DNA of 46,917 nt from Gammaproteobacteria bacterium. GTDB taxonomy: Bacteria; Pseudomonadota; Gammaproteobacteria; Steroidobacterales; PWYM01. The stretch is taken from NCBI GenBank assembly GCA_003567855.1, contig PWYM01000030.1:1-46917 (forward strand). The letters run 5' to 3'. Position numbers and translations under genes: made by a program. The notes beneath the pieces are model-generated. The model was not told the origin of the DNA. It worked only from the letters and a program-made list of their open reading frames with translations, and did not search any database. Positions within the stretch are counted from its first letter, which is position 1, and every line of letters starts with the position of its first letter. Shown here piece after piece: positions 20,900 to 30,303 of the stretch.

Positions 20900-23620
20900 A
20901 TGAGCGTACAGCGACGCGAACGCGTGGTGTTCGACGCGAAGGACCAGTCGCTGCGCCAGGACGTGCACGTGCTCGGCACGCTGGTCGGCGACCTGGTGCG
21001 CGAACAGGGCGGACAGTCGCTGTACGAACTCGTGGAAACCGCGCGCCGCGCGGCGATCGGCCGGCGCGAGTCCGAGGAGGGCGCCGAGGCGCGGCTGCTC
21101 GGACTCGTTGATGCGATGAAGCCCGATACTGCCCGCGAGTTCATCCGTGCGTTCTCCACGTATTTCCAGATGGTGAACACCGCCGAAAAGGTGCACCGCA
21201 TCCGCCGTCGACGCGAGTATCTCGCCGACCCCGACAGCACGCAGCCCGGCAGCTTCGAAAACACGCTGCGCGCGCTGCGCGAACAGGGCCACGACCTGAA
21301 GACGCTCGCCGAGCAGATGGGACGCATGCGCATCGAGCCGGTGTTCACCGCGCACCCCACCGAACCGACGCGGCGCACTATCCTGCGCAAGCAGCAGCAG
21401 ATCGTGCGCCGCATGGTCGAGCTGCTCGACCCTTCACTGACGCGCTACGAACAGCGCGTCGCGATGGAGCGGATCCGGCTCGAAATCACCACCGGCTGGC
21501 AGACCGAGGAACACCCCAACGAGCGGATGACCGTCGCCGACGAACTAGAGCACGTGCTGTTTTTCTTCACCGACGTCCTCTACCACATGATTCCGCCGTT
21601 CTACGAGGCGCTGGAACATACCGCCGCGGAAGTCTTCGACGCCGACGAGATCCACGTGCCCGGGTTCGTGCGGTTCGCATCGTGGGTCGGCGGCGACATG
21701 GACGGCAACCCCGAGGTCAACGCCAAGAGCGTGCGCAACACGCTCGCACGCCAGCGCGGGCTGATCCTGAATCTGTACTACCAGGAGTGTGCATCGCTGG
21801 CACGCAAGCTCAGCCAGACGCGCGGTCGCATCGGTGTCATGCCCGAGATCCCCGAACGCAGTGAACGCTACGCGGGTCATTTCCCCGACGCGATGCACTC
21901 GGTGCCGGCGCGCCACCGCGACATGCCCTACCGGGTGTTCCTGCGCCTGGTCATGGCGCGGCTGCAGTCGACCTACGACGACGACACCTACCCCTACGAG
22001 GGCCCCGACGAGCTGCTCGAAGACCTGCGCCTGGTCGAGCAGAGCCTGCGCGAACACAAGGGCCTGCATGCCGGCGTGTTCCCCGTGAGCCGGCTGATCC
22101 GCCGCGTCGAGACCTTCGGCTTCCACATGGCGACGCTGGACATCCGCCAGGACTCCGAGGTGCACCGCGCAGTGATCGGCGAAGGGCTCGCCGACCCGCA
22201 ATGGGCCGAGCACACCAGCGAGGAACGCACGCGCCGGCTGGTCGCCGCACTTGCCGAGCGCGAGCTCCCGCGCAGCGACCTGTCGTCCAACGCACGCAAG
22301 ACGCTCAGCGTGTTCCAGGCGATCGCCTACTGCCGGCGGCGCTATGGACGCGATGCGGTCGGGCCCTACATCGTCAGCATGACCCACGACGTCGACGACA
22401 TCCTGTCTATCCTGCTGCTCGCACGCTGGGGCGAGCTGGGACGGCGATCGGGCGCGGTTCCGCTTGACGTCGTACCGCTGTTCGAGACTGTTACCGACCT
22501 CGAACGCGCGCCCGATATCATGAACCGGCTGCTGTCACTCGATGCGTACCGCGACCACCTCGCACAGCGCTCGGACGCGCAGATGGTCATGGTCGGCTAT
22601 TCCGACAGCAACAAGGACGCGGGCCTCGCCGCAGCGCGCTACAGCCTGCATCACGCGCAGCAGGCGCTGCTTGAGGTCACCAGCCAGCACGGGGTCGAAC
22701 TCACGATCTTCCACGGCCAGGGCGGCACGGTCAGCCGCGGCGGCGGACGCACGCACGCGGCGGTGCTCGCGACGCCGCCGGGCGCGGTCCGCGGGCAGCT
22801 GCGCGTGACCGAGCAGGGCGAGATGGTCAACCAGAAATACGGCCTGCGCGTGATTGCGATGCGCACGCTCGAGCAGACGTGGAGCGCGGTGCTCGGCAAC
22901 GAACTCGAACCGCGCGAGGCGTCACCCAAGGAGCCCCGATGGGACGAGGTCATGGCCGCACTCGCCCGTGCGTCCAGCGAACGCTATCGCAAGCTCGTCT
23001 ACGGCGACCCGCGCTTCGCCGACTACTTCCGCGCAGCAACGCCGGTCGATGTGATCGAGCGCATGCGCATCGGCTCGAGGCCACCGACACGGCGCGGCGC
23101 GGCGAGCATCGAGAACCTGCGCGCGATCCCCTGGGTGTTCTCATGGTCGCAGTCGCGGTTCATGCTGCCCGGCTGGTTCGGCCTTGGCACCGGGCTGAGC
23201 GCGACCGCGTCACAGCACGGAGAGGACGTACTGCGCGAGATGGCCAACGACTGGTACCTGCTGGCGACACTGCTCGACGACGTGGAAACCGTGCTCGCGA
23301 AGGCCGACATCGACATCGCCCGGCGTTACTCGGAACTCGGGGGCGACCTGCACGACCGGTTCTTCCCGATCGTGCGCCAGGAATTCGAACTGACCAAGCA
23401 GTGGCTGCTCAAGCTGCGCGGGCAGGAACGCCTGCTCGAACGCGATGCGACGCTGCGACGCGCGATCCGGCTGCGCAACCCCTACATGGACCCGATGAGC
23501 TTCCTGCAGGTCGACCTCCTCGACCGCTGGCGCGCGTCGGAGCGCGAGGACGAGGCGATGTTCCGGGCGCTGATGGCCTCGGTGAACGGCATCGCACACG
23601 GCCTGCAGAACACCGGCTGA
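20900..23620 (+). CDS. ppc: Phosphoenolpyruvate carboxylase
   Basis: VFTAHPTEPTRRT; VGGDMDGNPEV; GYSDSNKDAG; FHGQGGTVSRGGG; C-terminal GIAHGLQNTG. Confidence 0.98.
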   Translation: MSVQRRERVVFDAKDQSLRQDVHVLGTLVGDLVREQGGQSLYELVETARRAAIGRRESEEGAEARLLGLVDAMKPDTAREFIRAFSTYFQMVNTAEKVHRIRRRREYLADPDSTQPGSFENTLRALREQGHDLKTLAEQMGRMRIEPVFTAHPTEPTRRTILRKQQQIVRRMVELLDPSLTRYEQRVAMERIRLEITTGWQTEEHPNERMTVADELEHVLFFFTDVLYHMIPPFYEALEHTAAEVFDADEIHVPGFVRFASWVGGDMDGNPEVNAKSVRNTLARQRGLILNLYYQECASLARKLSQTRGRIGVMPEIPERSERYAGHFPDAMHSVPARHRDMPYRVFLRLVMARLQSTYDDDTYPYEGPDELLEDLRLVEQSLREHKGLHAGVFPVSRLIRRVETFGFHMATLDIRQDSEVHRAVIGEGLADPQWAEHTSEERTRRLVAALAERELPRSDLSSNARKTLSVFQAIAYCRRRYGRDAVGPYIVSMTHDVDDILSILLLARWGELGRRSGAVPLDVVPLFETVTDLERAPDIMNRLLSLDAYRDHLAQRSDAQMVMVGYSDSNKDAGLAAARYSLHHAQQALLEVTSQHGVELTIFHGQGGTVSRGGGRTHAAVLATPPGAVRGQLRVTEQGEMVNQKYGLRVIAMRTLEQTWSAVLGNELEPREASPKEPRWDEVMAALARASSERYRKLVYGDPRFADYFRAATPVDVIERMRIGSRPPTRRGAASIENLRAIPWVFSWSQSRFMLPGWFGLGTGLSATASQHGEDVLREMANDWYLLATLLDDVETVLAKADIDIARRYSELGGDLHDRFFPIVRQEFELTKQWLLKLRGQERLLERDATLRRAIRLRNPYMDPMSFLQVDLLDRWRASEREDEAMFRALMASVNGIAHGLQNTG

Positions 23621-23626
23621 ATGGCG

Positions 23627-24094
23627 TCAGCGCCGGGTGCGCACCGGCGGCAGCCAGCGGATCACGCGGGCCTCCAGGTGCTCGACCGAGTCATCGGTGG
23701 TAGGCGTCACGCGCCCGCGCACGGAGATGCCCGCGCGATGCACGCTCGCCGGATCTCCCGAAACCAGCGGATGCCACCAGGCCAGGTCGCGTCCCTCGGC
23801 AAGGCGACGGTATGCGCAGGTGCGCGGCAGCCATGCCAGCGCCGACAGGTCGTCGGGTCGAAGAACCACGCAGTCCGGAACGCGCTGGGTGCGGTTCGCG
23901 TAGTCGCTGCAGCGGCAGGTGTCGGCATCGAACAGCCGGCACGCGGCACTCGTGTAGTGGACGGTGCCGGTGTCCTCGTCTTCGAGCTTGTGCAGGCAGC
24001 AGCGCCCGCAGCCGTCGCAGAGCGCTTCCCACTCGGCATCGTTCATCTCGGCGAGCGGCTTGCGCTCCCAGAAGGGGGCTGAAGAATCGCTCAC
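23627..24094 (-). CDS. ycgN: YcgN/UPF0260 cysteine-cluster protein
   Basis: [37 protein letters not shown]...[16 protein letters not shown]...[14 protein letters not shown]. Confidence 0.95.
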   Translation of the reverse strand: MSDSSAPFWERKPLAEMNDAEWEALCDGCGRCCLHKLEDEDTGTVHYTSAACRLFDADTCRCSDYANRTQRVPDCVVLRPDDLSALAWLPRTCAYRRLAEGRDLAWWHPLVSGDPASVHRAGISVRGRVTPTTDDSVEHLEARVIRWLPPVRTRR

Positions 24095-24148
24095 CTCGGT
24101 CTCCGCTCATGAACTGGGCAGACGCCGCCACCATGCGATAATCGTCGC

Positions 24149-25111
24149 ATGAGTAACGCGACTTTTCTGGATTTTGGCACGGTTGGCCCGGGAGACATTG
24201 ACCCGCAGCCGCTGGATGACGTCCTGCCGGGGATCGAGGTCTTCGACGCGACGACCGACGATGAGCTGCCGGCACGGCTGGCCGGGCGCGAGTTCGTGCT
24301 GATGAACAAGGTCCGGCTGGGCCCCGCGGAGATGGACGCCGCGGGCCGGCTGCGGTTCATCGGGCTCACCGCCACCGGCACCGACAATGTCGACCTTGAT
24401 GCCGCGCGCGAACGCGGCATCGCCGTGTGCAACATCCGTGACTACTGCACGCAGTCGGTCGCGCAGCACGCGCTGGCGCTGATGCTCACGCTGACGCAGC
24501 AGCTCGTCGGCTATCGCCACCAGGCGATGTCGGGCGCATGGGGCGCATCGGGCCAGTTCTGCATGCTCGACTACCCGGTGCGCGAACTCAGCGGGTGCCG
24601 GCTCGGCATCATCGGCTGGGGCAACCTGGGTCGAGCGACGGCACGTTTCGCCGAGGCGATCGGCATGACGATCATGGTCGCGCAGCGCCCCGGCAGCGCG
24701 GGCCCCGCGCCCGAGGGGCGCGTCGCGCTCGACACGCTGCTCGCCGAGGCCGACATCATCAGCCTCCACTGTCCGCTCACCGCCGACACCCACCACCTCA
24801 TCGGCGCGCGTGAACTCGAACTGATGCGTGACGATGCGCTGCTCATCAATACCGCCCGTGGCGCGCTGGTCGACACCGCGGCGCTGGCCGACGCGCTGCG
24901 CGCCGGCGGCATCGGCGGGGCCGGCATCGACGTACTGGAGCAGGAACCCCCCGTGGATGGTGACCCGCTGATCGGGCTCGAACAGTCGAACCTGATCGTC
25001 ACGCCACACGTCGCCTGGGCGGCGCGCGAGGCGCGCCAACGCGGGATCGCCCAGACCGCGGACTGCGTGCGCGCGTTCCTGGCCGGCGAACTGCTCAATC
25101 GCGTGGACTGA
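24149..25111 (+). CDS. D-2-hydroxyacid dehydrogenase (glycerate dehydrogenase-like)
   Basis: LGIIGWGNLGRATARFAEA; LINTARGALVDTAALADAL; HVAWAAREARQR. Confidence 0.93.
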   Translation: MSNATFLDFGTVGPGDIDPQPLDDVLPGIEVFDATTDDELPARLAGREFVLMNKVRLGPAEMDAAGRLRFIGLTATGTDNVDLDAARERGIAVCNIRDYCTQSVAQHALALMLTLTQQLVGYRHQAMSGAWGASGQFCMLDYPVRELSGCRLGIIGWGNLGRATARFAEAIGMTIMVAQRPGSAGPAPEGRVALDTLLAEADIISLHCPLTADTHHLIGARELELMRDDALLINTARGALVDTAALADALRAGGIGGAGIDVLEQEPPVDGDPLIGLEQSNLIVTPHVAWAAREARQRGIAQTADCVRAFLAGELLNRVD

Positions 25112-25153
25112 ACGTGCCCGTCGCGGTCACGGATGACCGCCTGGAGAGCGACA

Positions 25154-26584
25154 ATGAAGACGCTGGTGCTGTGGTTCCGCCGTGACCTGCGCCTGACCGA
25201 CAACCCGGCGCTGCAGGCGGCACTCGCAGCCGCCGAGCGCATCATCCCCGTCTACATCGACACCCGCGCCGAAGAAGGCGACTGGACACCGGGCGAGGCG
25301 AGCAACTGGTGGCTGCATCACAGCCTGGCCGCGCTCGCGGCCGGGCTCGGCGAGCGCGGGAGCCGGCTCGTGATCCGCCGCGGCCCCGCGGCGCGCGAAC
25401 TCACCGCGCTGCTCGAGGATACCGGTGCCGACGGCGTGTACTGGAACCGGCTCTACGACCCCGAAACCGTCGCGCGCGACCGCGAACTCAAGCGCGCGCT
25501 GCGCGACTCCGGTCATCACGCGCAGAGCTTCCGCGCCGCGCTGATGGTCGAGCCGTGGGAAGTCGAGACCGGCGAAGGCCGCCCCTACCGCGTGTTCAGC
25601 CCGTTCTGGCGCAACGCCAGGCGCCGCCTGCACCTCGATACGCCGGCGCTGCCACCGGACCGCGTCCCCGGCCCGGCCGACTGGCCCGTGTCGCTCGAAC
25701 TCGACGCGCTCGACCTGTTGCCGAGGCTCGACTGGGCCGACGGCTTTGCCGAGCACTGGACGCCGGGCGAAGGCGGCGCGCAGGCGCGACTCGAGCACAC
25801 GCTGGAGGCCAGCGTCGACGGTTACGCGCGCACGCGTGAACTGCCGGCGGTCGACGGCACCTCCGGCCTGTCGCCGCACCTGCATTTCGGTGAAGTGTCG
25901 CCGTGGCTGGTGTACCAGGCCGTCGGTGCGCTCGAGCCCCACCACGCCGATGACGTCGAGGCGCTGCAGCGCGAGCTCGGCTGGCGCGAGTTCGCCCACC
26001 ACGTGCTGTTCCATTTTCCGCATACCCCCGATGCGCCGCTCAACGCGGACTTCGCCGACTTCCCCTGGCGCGACGGTCACGAACAACTGTCCCGTGCATG
26101 GGCGCGTGGCCACACCGGGTTTCCGATCGTTGACGCCGGCATGCGCCAGCTCTGGTCGACCGGCTGGATGCACAACCGCGTGCGGATGATCGTCGCGTCG
26201 CTGCTGACGAAGAACATCCGCGCGCCATGGCTGTACGGCGCACGCTGGTTCTGGGACACGCTGGTCGACGCCGACCTCGCGAGCAACACGCTCGGCTGGC
26301 AGTGGGCCGGCGGCTGCGGCGCCGACGCCGCGCCGTACTTTCGCATCTTCAACCCGGTACGGCAGGGCGAGCGGTTCGACCCGGAGGGTGAGTACGTGCG
26401 GCGCTGGGTGCCGGAGCTCGCGCGGATGCCGGCGCGCTGGATTCACCAGCCGTGGGCTGCGCCTGCGCAGGCCCTGGAGAAAGCAGGTGTCCGGCTGGGC
26501 CGCGACTATCCCGAACCCATTGTCGACCTCAAGCGCTCTCGGGAAGAGGCGCTCGCCGCGCTGAAGCAGCTGCGCGCCGGGTAG
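25154..26584 (+). CDS. phrB: Deoxyribodipyrimidine photo-lyase (class I cryptochrome/photolyase family)
   Basis: MKTLVLWFRRDLRLTDNPALQAAL; SPHLHFGEVSP; W..RFP..DAGMRQLWSTGWMHNRVRMIVASLLTKN; W..GCGADAAPYFRIFNPV. Confidence 0.94.
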   Translation: MKTLVLWFRRDLRLTDNPALQAALAAAERIIPVYIDTRAEEGDWTPGEASNWWLHHSLAALAAGLGERGSRLVIRRGPAARELTALLEDTGADGVYWNRLYDPETVARDRELKRALRDSGHHAQSFRAALMVEPWEVETGEGRPYRVFSPFWRNARRRLHLDTPALPPDRVPGPADWPVSLELDALDLLPRLDWADGFAEHWTPGEGGAQARLEHTLEASVDGYARTRELPAVDGTSGLSPHLHFGEVSPWLVYQAVGALEPHHADDVEALQRELGWREFAHHVLFHFPHTPDAPLNADFADFPWRDGHEQLSRAWARGHTGFPIVDAGMRQLWSTGWMHNRVRMIVASLLTKNIRAPWLYGARWFWDTLVDADLASNTLGWQWAGGCGADAAPYFRIFNPVRQGERFDPEGEYVRRWVPELARMPARWIHQPWAAPAQALEKAGVRLGRDYPEPIVDLKRSREEALAALKQLRAG

Positions 26585-26691
26585 CACCGGCCCACGTCGG
26601 TGCGTCGATCAAGACCGCCATTGATCGGCAACGCGACTGCAACATTCCCTGGGGCCCCGAAGGCGCCGTCGGGGTGGCGCACCGCCTTTGC

Positions 26692-26697
26692 TATACT
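26692..26697 (+). promoter_or_regulatory. Candidate extended -10 (TGC-TATACT) of ECF-kinase operon
   Basis: TGCTATACT 36 bp upstream of the sigma factor ATG. Confidence 0.5.
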
Positions 26698-26719
26698 CGA
26701 CCACGTGCCGGGTCGAGTA
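26694..26719. promoter_or_regulatory. 9-bp perfect inverted repeat TACTCGACC-N8-GGTCGAGTA overlapping the candidate promoter
   Basis: Read directly; overlaps the -10 and the expected transcription start of the sigma factor gene. Confidence 0.65.
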
Positions 26720-26732
26720 CGAGGCTCTCACG

Positions 26733-27308
26733 ATGGACGAACCGTCGATCACCCGGCTTCTGGAGAACTGGCGAGCCGGCGACGAAGACGCGTTCGCGGC
26801 GCTCGTGCCGATCGTCTACCAGACCCTGCGGCAACTCGCAGCACGTCAGCTTGGCAGCGAGTCCCCCGGCCATACCTGGCAGCCCACCGATCTCGTTCAC
26901 GAAGCCTTCCTGCAGATCGCCGCTGCCGACGTCGACTGGAACGGTCGTGCTCATTTCTATGCGGTCGCCGCGCAGCAGATGCGCCGTCTGCTGATCGATC
27001 ACGCGCGCGGCAAACAACGGGCCAAGCGCGGCGGCGATCGCATCCGCGCCACCCTGGTCGAAGACGCGGTACCGGCCGAAGGCGCGAACCTCGACCTCCT
27101 GGACCTCGATAAGGCGCTGGACGCGCTGGCACGCCAGGATGCGCGCAAGGCCGAAATCATCGAGCTGCACGTTTTCGGTGGTCTCAGCTACCAGGAGATG
27201 GCGCAGCTGTTCGACATCTCTGCAGCCACGGTCAAGCGCGACCTGCGCTTCGCCAAGGCCTGGCTGACGCGCGAACTGCATGCTGGCGAAGACAAAGAAC
27301 CGGTATGA
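26733..27308 (+). CDS. ECF RNA polymerase sigma factor (TIGR02999-like)
   Basis: MDEPSITRLLENWRAGDEDAFAALVPIVYQTLRQLAARQL...TWQPTDLVHEAFLQIA...FYAVAAQQMRRLLIDHARGKQRAKRGG...HVFGGLSYQEMAQLFDISAATVKRDLRFAKAWL. Confidence 0.94.
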   Translation: MDEPSITRLLENWRAGDEDAFAALVPIVYQTLRQLAARQLGSESPGHTWQPTDLVHEAFLQIAAADVDWNGRAHFYAVAAQQMRRLLIDHARGKQRAKRGGDRIRATLVEDAVPAEGANLDLLDLDKALDALARQDARKAEIIELHVFGGLSYQEMAQLFDISAATVKRDLRFAKAWLTRELHAGEDKEPV

Positions 27309-30271
27309 CGAGCGATCCTGACCGGTGGCGACGCCTCGAGGCGCTGTTCGAACAGGCCCTCGCGCAGCCCGATAGCGAGCGCACCGCGTGGATCGCGAAA
27401 GCCGCGGATGCCGACGCCGCACTGCGCAGGGAACTCGAACAGCTCGTCGCCGCCGACGCAGCCCACGGCGCCGTCGACCGGGCCGTGGCCAGCGCGGCGC
27501 ACGGGCTGCTTGGCCTGCAATTCGATTCGACGGAGAATTCCCTCACTGGTCGCCACTTCGGCCCCTACCGCATCGTGCGCGAGCTCGGCCGCGGCGGCAT
27601 GGGTCGGGTCTATCTCGCCGAGCGGGACGATGCGCAGTATCGCGGCCAGGTGGCGATCAAGCTGTTGCCCGGCAGCGCCAGCGCCGGCCTCCAGGAGCGC
27701 TTTCGCACCGAGCGGCAGCTGCAGGCCGACCTGCAGCATCCCGGCATCGCGCGGCTGCTCGATGCCGGCACCGGCGAGGAAGGCGAAGCCTACCTCGTCC
27801 TTGAATACGTAGACGGCCAGCCCATCGACGTGTACTGCCGCGAGCATCGCCTGTCGGTGGCGGCGCGGGTGCGCCTGGTCGCCGAGCTCTGCGACGCCGT
27901 GCAGTTCGCTCACCGCAATCTCGTCGTGCACCGCGACATCAAGCCGTCGAACGTACTGGTGACAGCAGACGGCACACCCAAGCTGCTCGACTTCGGTATC
28001 GCCAAGCTGATCGATCCCGACCGTGCCAATGCGCTGGCCCTCCACCAGACCGCCGAGCTTTCGCGCATCCTCACGCTCGAGACGGCAAGCCCCGAGCAGC
28101 TGCGCGGCGAGCCGGCGACCACCGCCACCGACGTCTACGCACTGGGTGCGCTGCTCTACCGCCTGCTCACCGGTCGCGGCGCGCACTCGGCCGAGGCCAC
28201 CGACCCGGTCACGCTGTCGCGCGCGATCCTCGTCAACGAACCGCAGCGACCGTCGCAGGCGGTGCTCGCGCCGCCGCCCGCGAATCGCGACGCCGACGCG
28301 CATGCAGGCAACGGCGACGCCGGCGCACCTGCCGGGGCCGGCGAAGACGTCATTCATCTCGCCGCCGAGCTGCGCACGACACCCGAGAAGCTGTCACGCG
28401 CACTGCGTGGCGACCTCGACACCATCCTGCTCAAGGCCCTGCGCAAGGAACCCGCGCGCCGCTATGCCAGCGCCGCCGAGCTGGCCGATGATCTTGGCCG
28501 CCACCTGCAGCGCCGGCCCGTGCTCGCGCGCGGGGATTCCGCCAGTTACCTGCTGCGACGGTTTCTGGCGCGTCACAGCAAGGCCGTCGCCGGCACGGCC
28601 GCCGCCGTGGTGGCGATGATCGCTCTGGTCGGCTTCTATACCGCGGAGCTTGCCAGTGAGCGGGATCGTGCGCAGCGCGAAGCGCAACGCGCTGAAGCCG
28701 TCTCGGTCTTCCTCACCGATCTGTTCGAGGGCGCGACGCCTGAGCGCAACCTTGGTGAGCTGGTCAGCGCCCGCGAGCTGCTCGATCTTGGTGCGGCACG
28801 CATCGAGCAGGAGCTCGCCAGCGAACCCACCGTGCAGGCGGAATTGATGCGGGTGATCGGTTCGGCCTATGCGGCGCTGGGTCTGATCGATCCGGCCACG
28901 GACCTGCTCGATCAGGCGCTGGCCGTGCGCGAAAACCTGGGCGGACCAGCCGATCGGCTGCTGGGCGATGTGCTGTATGCGCTGGGCAATCTGCGCGCCT
29001 CGCAGGGACGCTACGAGGAAGGCGAGGCACTGCTTTCACGGACTCTGGCCATACGTCTGGCGCTGCGCGGCGAAGTGCATCACGACATCGTCACGACCCA
29101 TCTGGGGTTCGCCGCGCTGCACGAGGGCCAGTTGGCCTTCGACGAAGCGGAGACGCATATCGAGGCGGCGGAGGCCGTGCTCGCTGCGCTGCCTTCGCCC
29201 GATCCTGAGCTGGTCATTTCGACACGCCTGTGGCGCGCGCATCTCGACCGTCGTCGTGGCCACCTCGACCAATCCATCACCGGCTATCGCGAGGCGCTCG
29301 CGCTGCGCACAGAGGTCTTCGGCGTCGATCACCCCGCCACGCTGAGCAACAGCTCTTCGCTGGCGCAGGAACTGACCGATGCAGCGCGCTTCGCCGAAGC
29401 CGGGGAGATCCACCGCGGTGTGCTCGAAGCACGGCGCAGGGTGCTGCCAGAGGGCCACCCGGCGATCGCCATCACGCTCTCGTCGCTGGCGACGGTGCTG
29501 AAGCTGCAGGGTCTCCCGGAGGAAGCCGAACCCCTCGAGGCCGAGGCGCTGGCGATTCAACGTGCCGCCCACCAGGACGACCATCCCCAGATCGCCGTCG
29601 CGCTGAACAACCTGGCGAACCTGCGTCACGACCTCAATGACCTCGATGGCGCGTTTGCCCTGCACCAGGAATCGCTGGCGATGAATCGGCGCCTGAACGG
29701 CGACGACCATCCCGTCCTCGCCCACAACTACACCAACCTCGCCGCGCTGGAGTTCGAGCGCGGGCACTACACGGAAGCCCTGTCGCTGTACCGCCGCACG
29801 CTGGCGCTGGCCCGCCCCGCGTTCGGCGACGAAAGCCCGTTCGTAAGCCACACGATACATGGCATCGGCAACACGCTGCTGCGCCTCGACCGGTTCGAGG
29901 AGTCCGAGACCACATTGCGCGAAGCGCTGGCGCTGTCGAGCCGGTCGCCGGGACCCGAGCATCCGCAGACGGCGCAGTTGCAGCGCGACCTGGGCATCGC
30001 ACTGGCACGCCAGGACCGCTGCGACGAGGCCGAAGACCTGCTGCGCCATGCGCTCCTGCGGCTCGATGAAGCCATGCCGGGCAATCCGTGGCAGGTCGCG
30101 CTCACGCGCGCGAGCCTCGGCGGCTGTCTGCTCGAGCTCGATCAGCGTCAGGACGGCGAGCCGCTGCTGTGGGCCGGATACGAGCGTCTGGTCGAGCTGC
30201 GCGGCGCCGAACATACCCTGGCCCGCCTGGTCCGCACCCTCTGGCCGGAGGCTCGCCGCCGCATGGAGTGA
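27305..30271 (+). CDS. Transmembrane Ser/Thr protein kinase with C-terminal TPRs
   Basis: GPYRIVRELGRGGMGRVYLAERDDAQYRGQVAIK; HRDIKPSNVLV; LLDFGIAKL; TM helix VAGTAAAVVAMIALVGFYTAEL; TPR array. Start overlaps sigma factor stop (ATGA). Confidence 0.96.
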   Translation: MTSDPDRWRRLEALFEQALAQPDSERTAWIAKAADADAALRRELEQLVAADAAHGAVDRAVASAAHGLLGLQFDSTENSLTGRHFGPYRIVRELGRGGMGRVYLAERDDAQYRGQVAIKLLPGSASAGLQERFRTERQLQADLQHPGIARLLDAGTGEEGEAYLVLEYVDGQPIDVYCREHRLSVAARVRLVAELCDAVQFAHRNLVVHRDIKPSNVLVTADGTPKLLDFGIAKLIDPDRANALALHQTAELSRILTLETASPEQLRGEPATTATDVYALGALLYRLLTGRGAHSAEATDPVTLSRAILVNEPQRPSQAVLAPPPANRDADAHAGNGDAGAPAGAGEDVIHLAAELRTTPEKLSRALRGDLDTILLKALRKEPARRYASAAELADDLGRHLQRRPVLARGDSASYLLRRFLARHSKAVAGTAAAVVAMIALVGFYTAELASERDRAQREAQRAEAVSVFLTDLFEGATPERNLGELVSARELLDLGAARIEQELASEPTVQAELMRVIGSAYAALGLIDPATDLLDQALAVRENLGGPADRLLGDVLYALGNLRASQGRYEEGEALLSRTLAIRLALRGEVHHDIVTTHLGFAALHEGQLAFDEAETHIEAAEAVLAALPSPDPELVISTRLWRAHLDRRRGHLDQSITGYREALALRTEVFGVDHPATLSNSSSLAQELTDAARFAEAGEIHRGVLEARRRVLPEGHPAIAITLSSLATVLKLQGLPEEAEPLEAEALAIQRAAHQDDHPQIAVALNNLANLRHDLNDLDGAFALHQESLAMNRRLNGDDHPVLAHNYTNLAALEFERGHYTEALSLYRRTLALARPAFGDESPFVSHTIHGIGNTLLRLDRFEESETTLREALALSSRSPGPEHPQTAQLQRDLGIALARQDRCDEAEDLLRHALLRLDEAMPGNPWQVALTRASLGGCLLELDQRQDGEPLLWAGYERLVELRGAEHTLARLVRTLWPEARRRME

Positions 30272-30303
30272 CCCGAATCCGGTGCGAATGTCGCTTTCCA
30301 GAC

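Noticed and set aside
25127-26587. 486-aa minus-strand ORF opposite the photolyase
   Set aside because: Plus strand is unambiguous photolyase; the minus frame lacks domain features.
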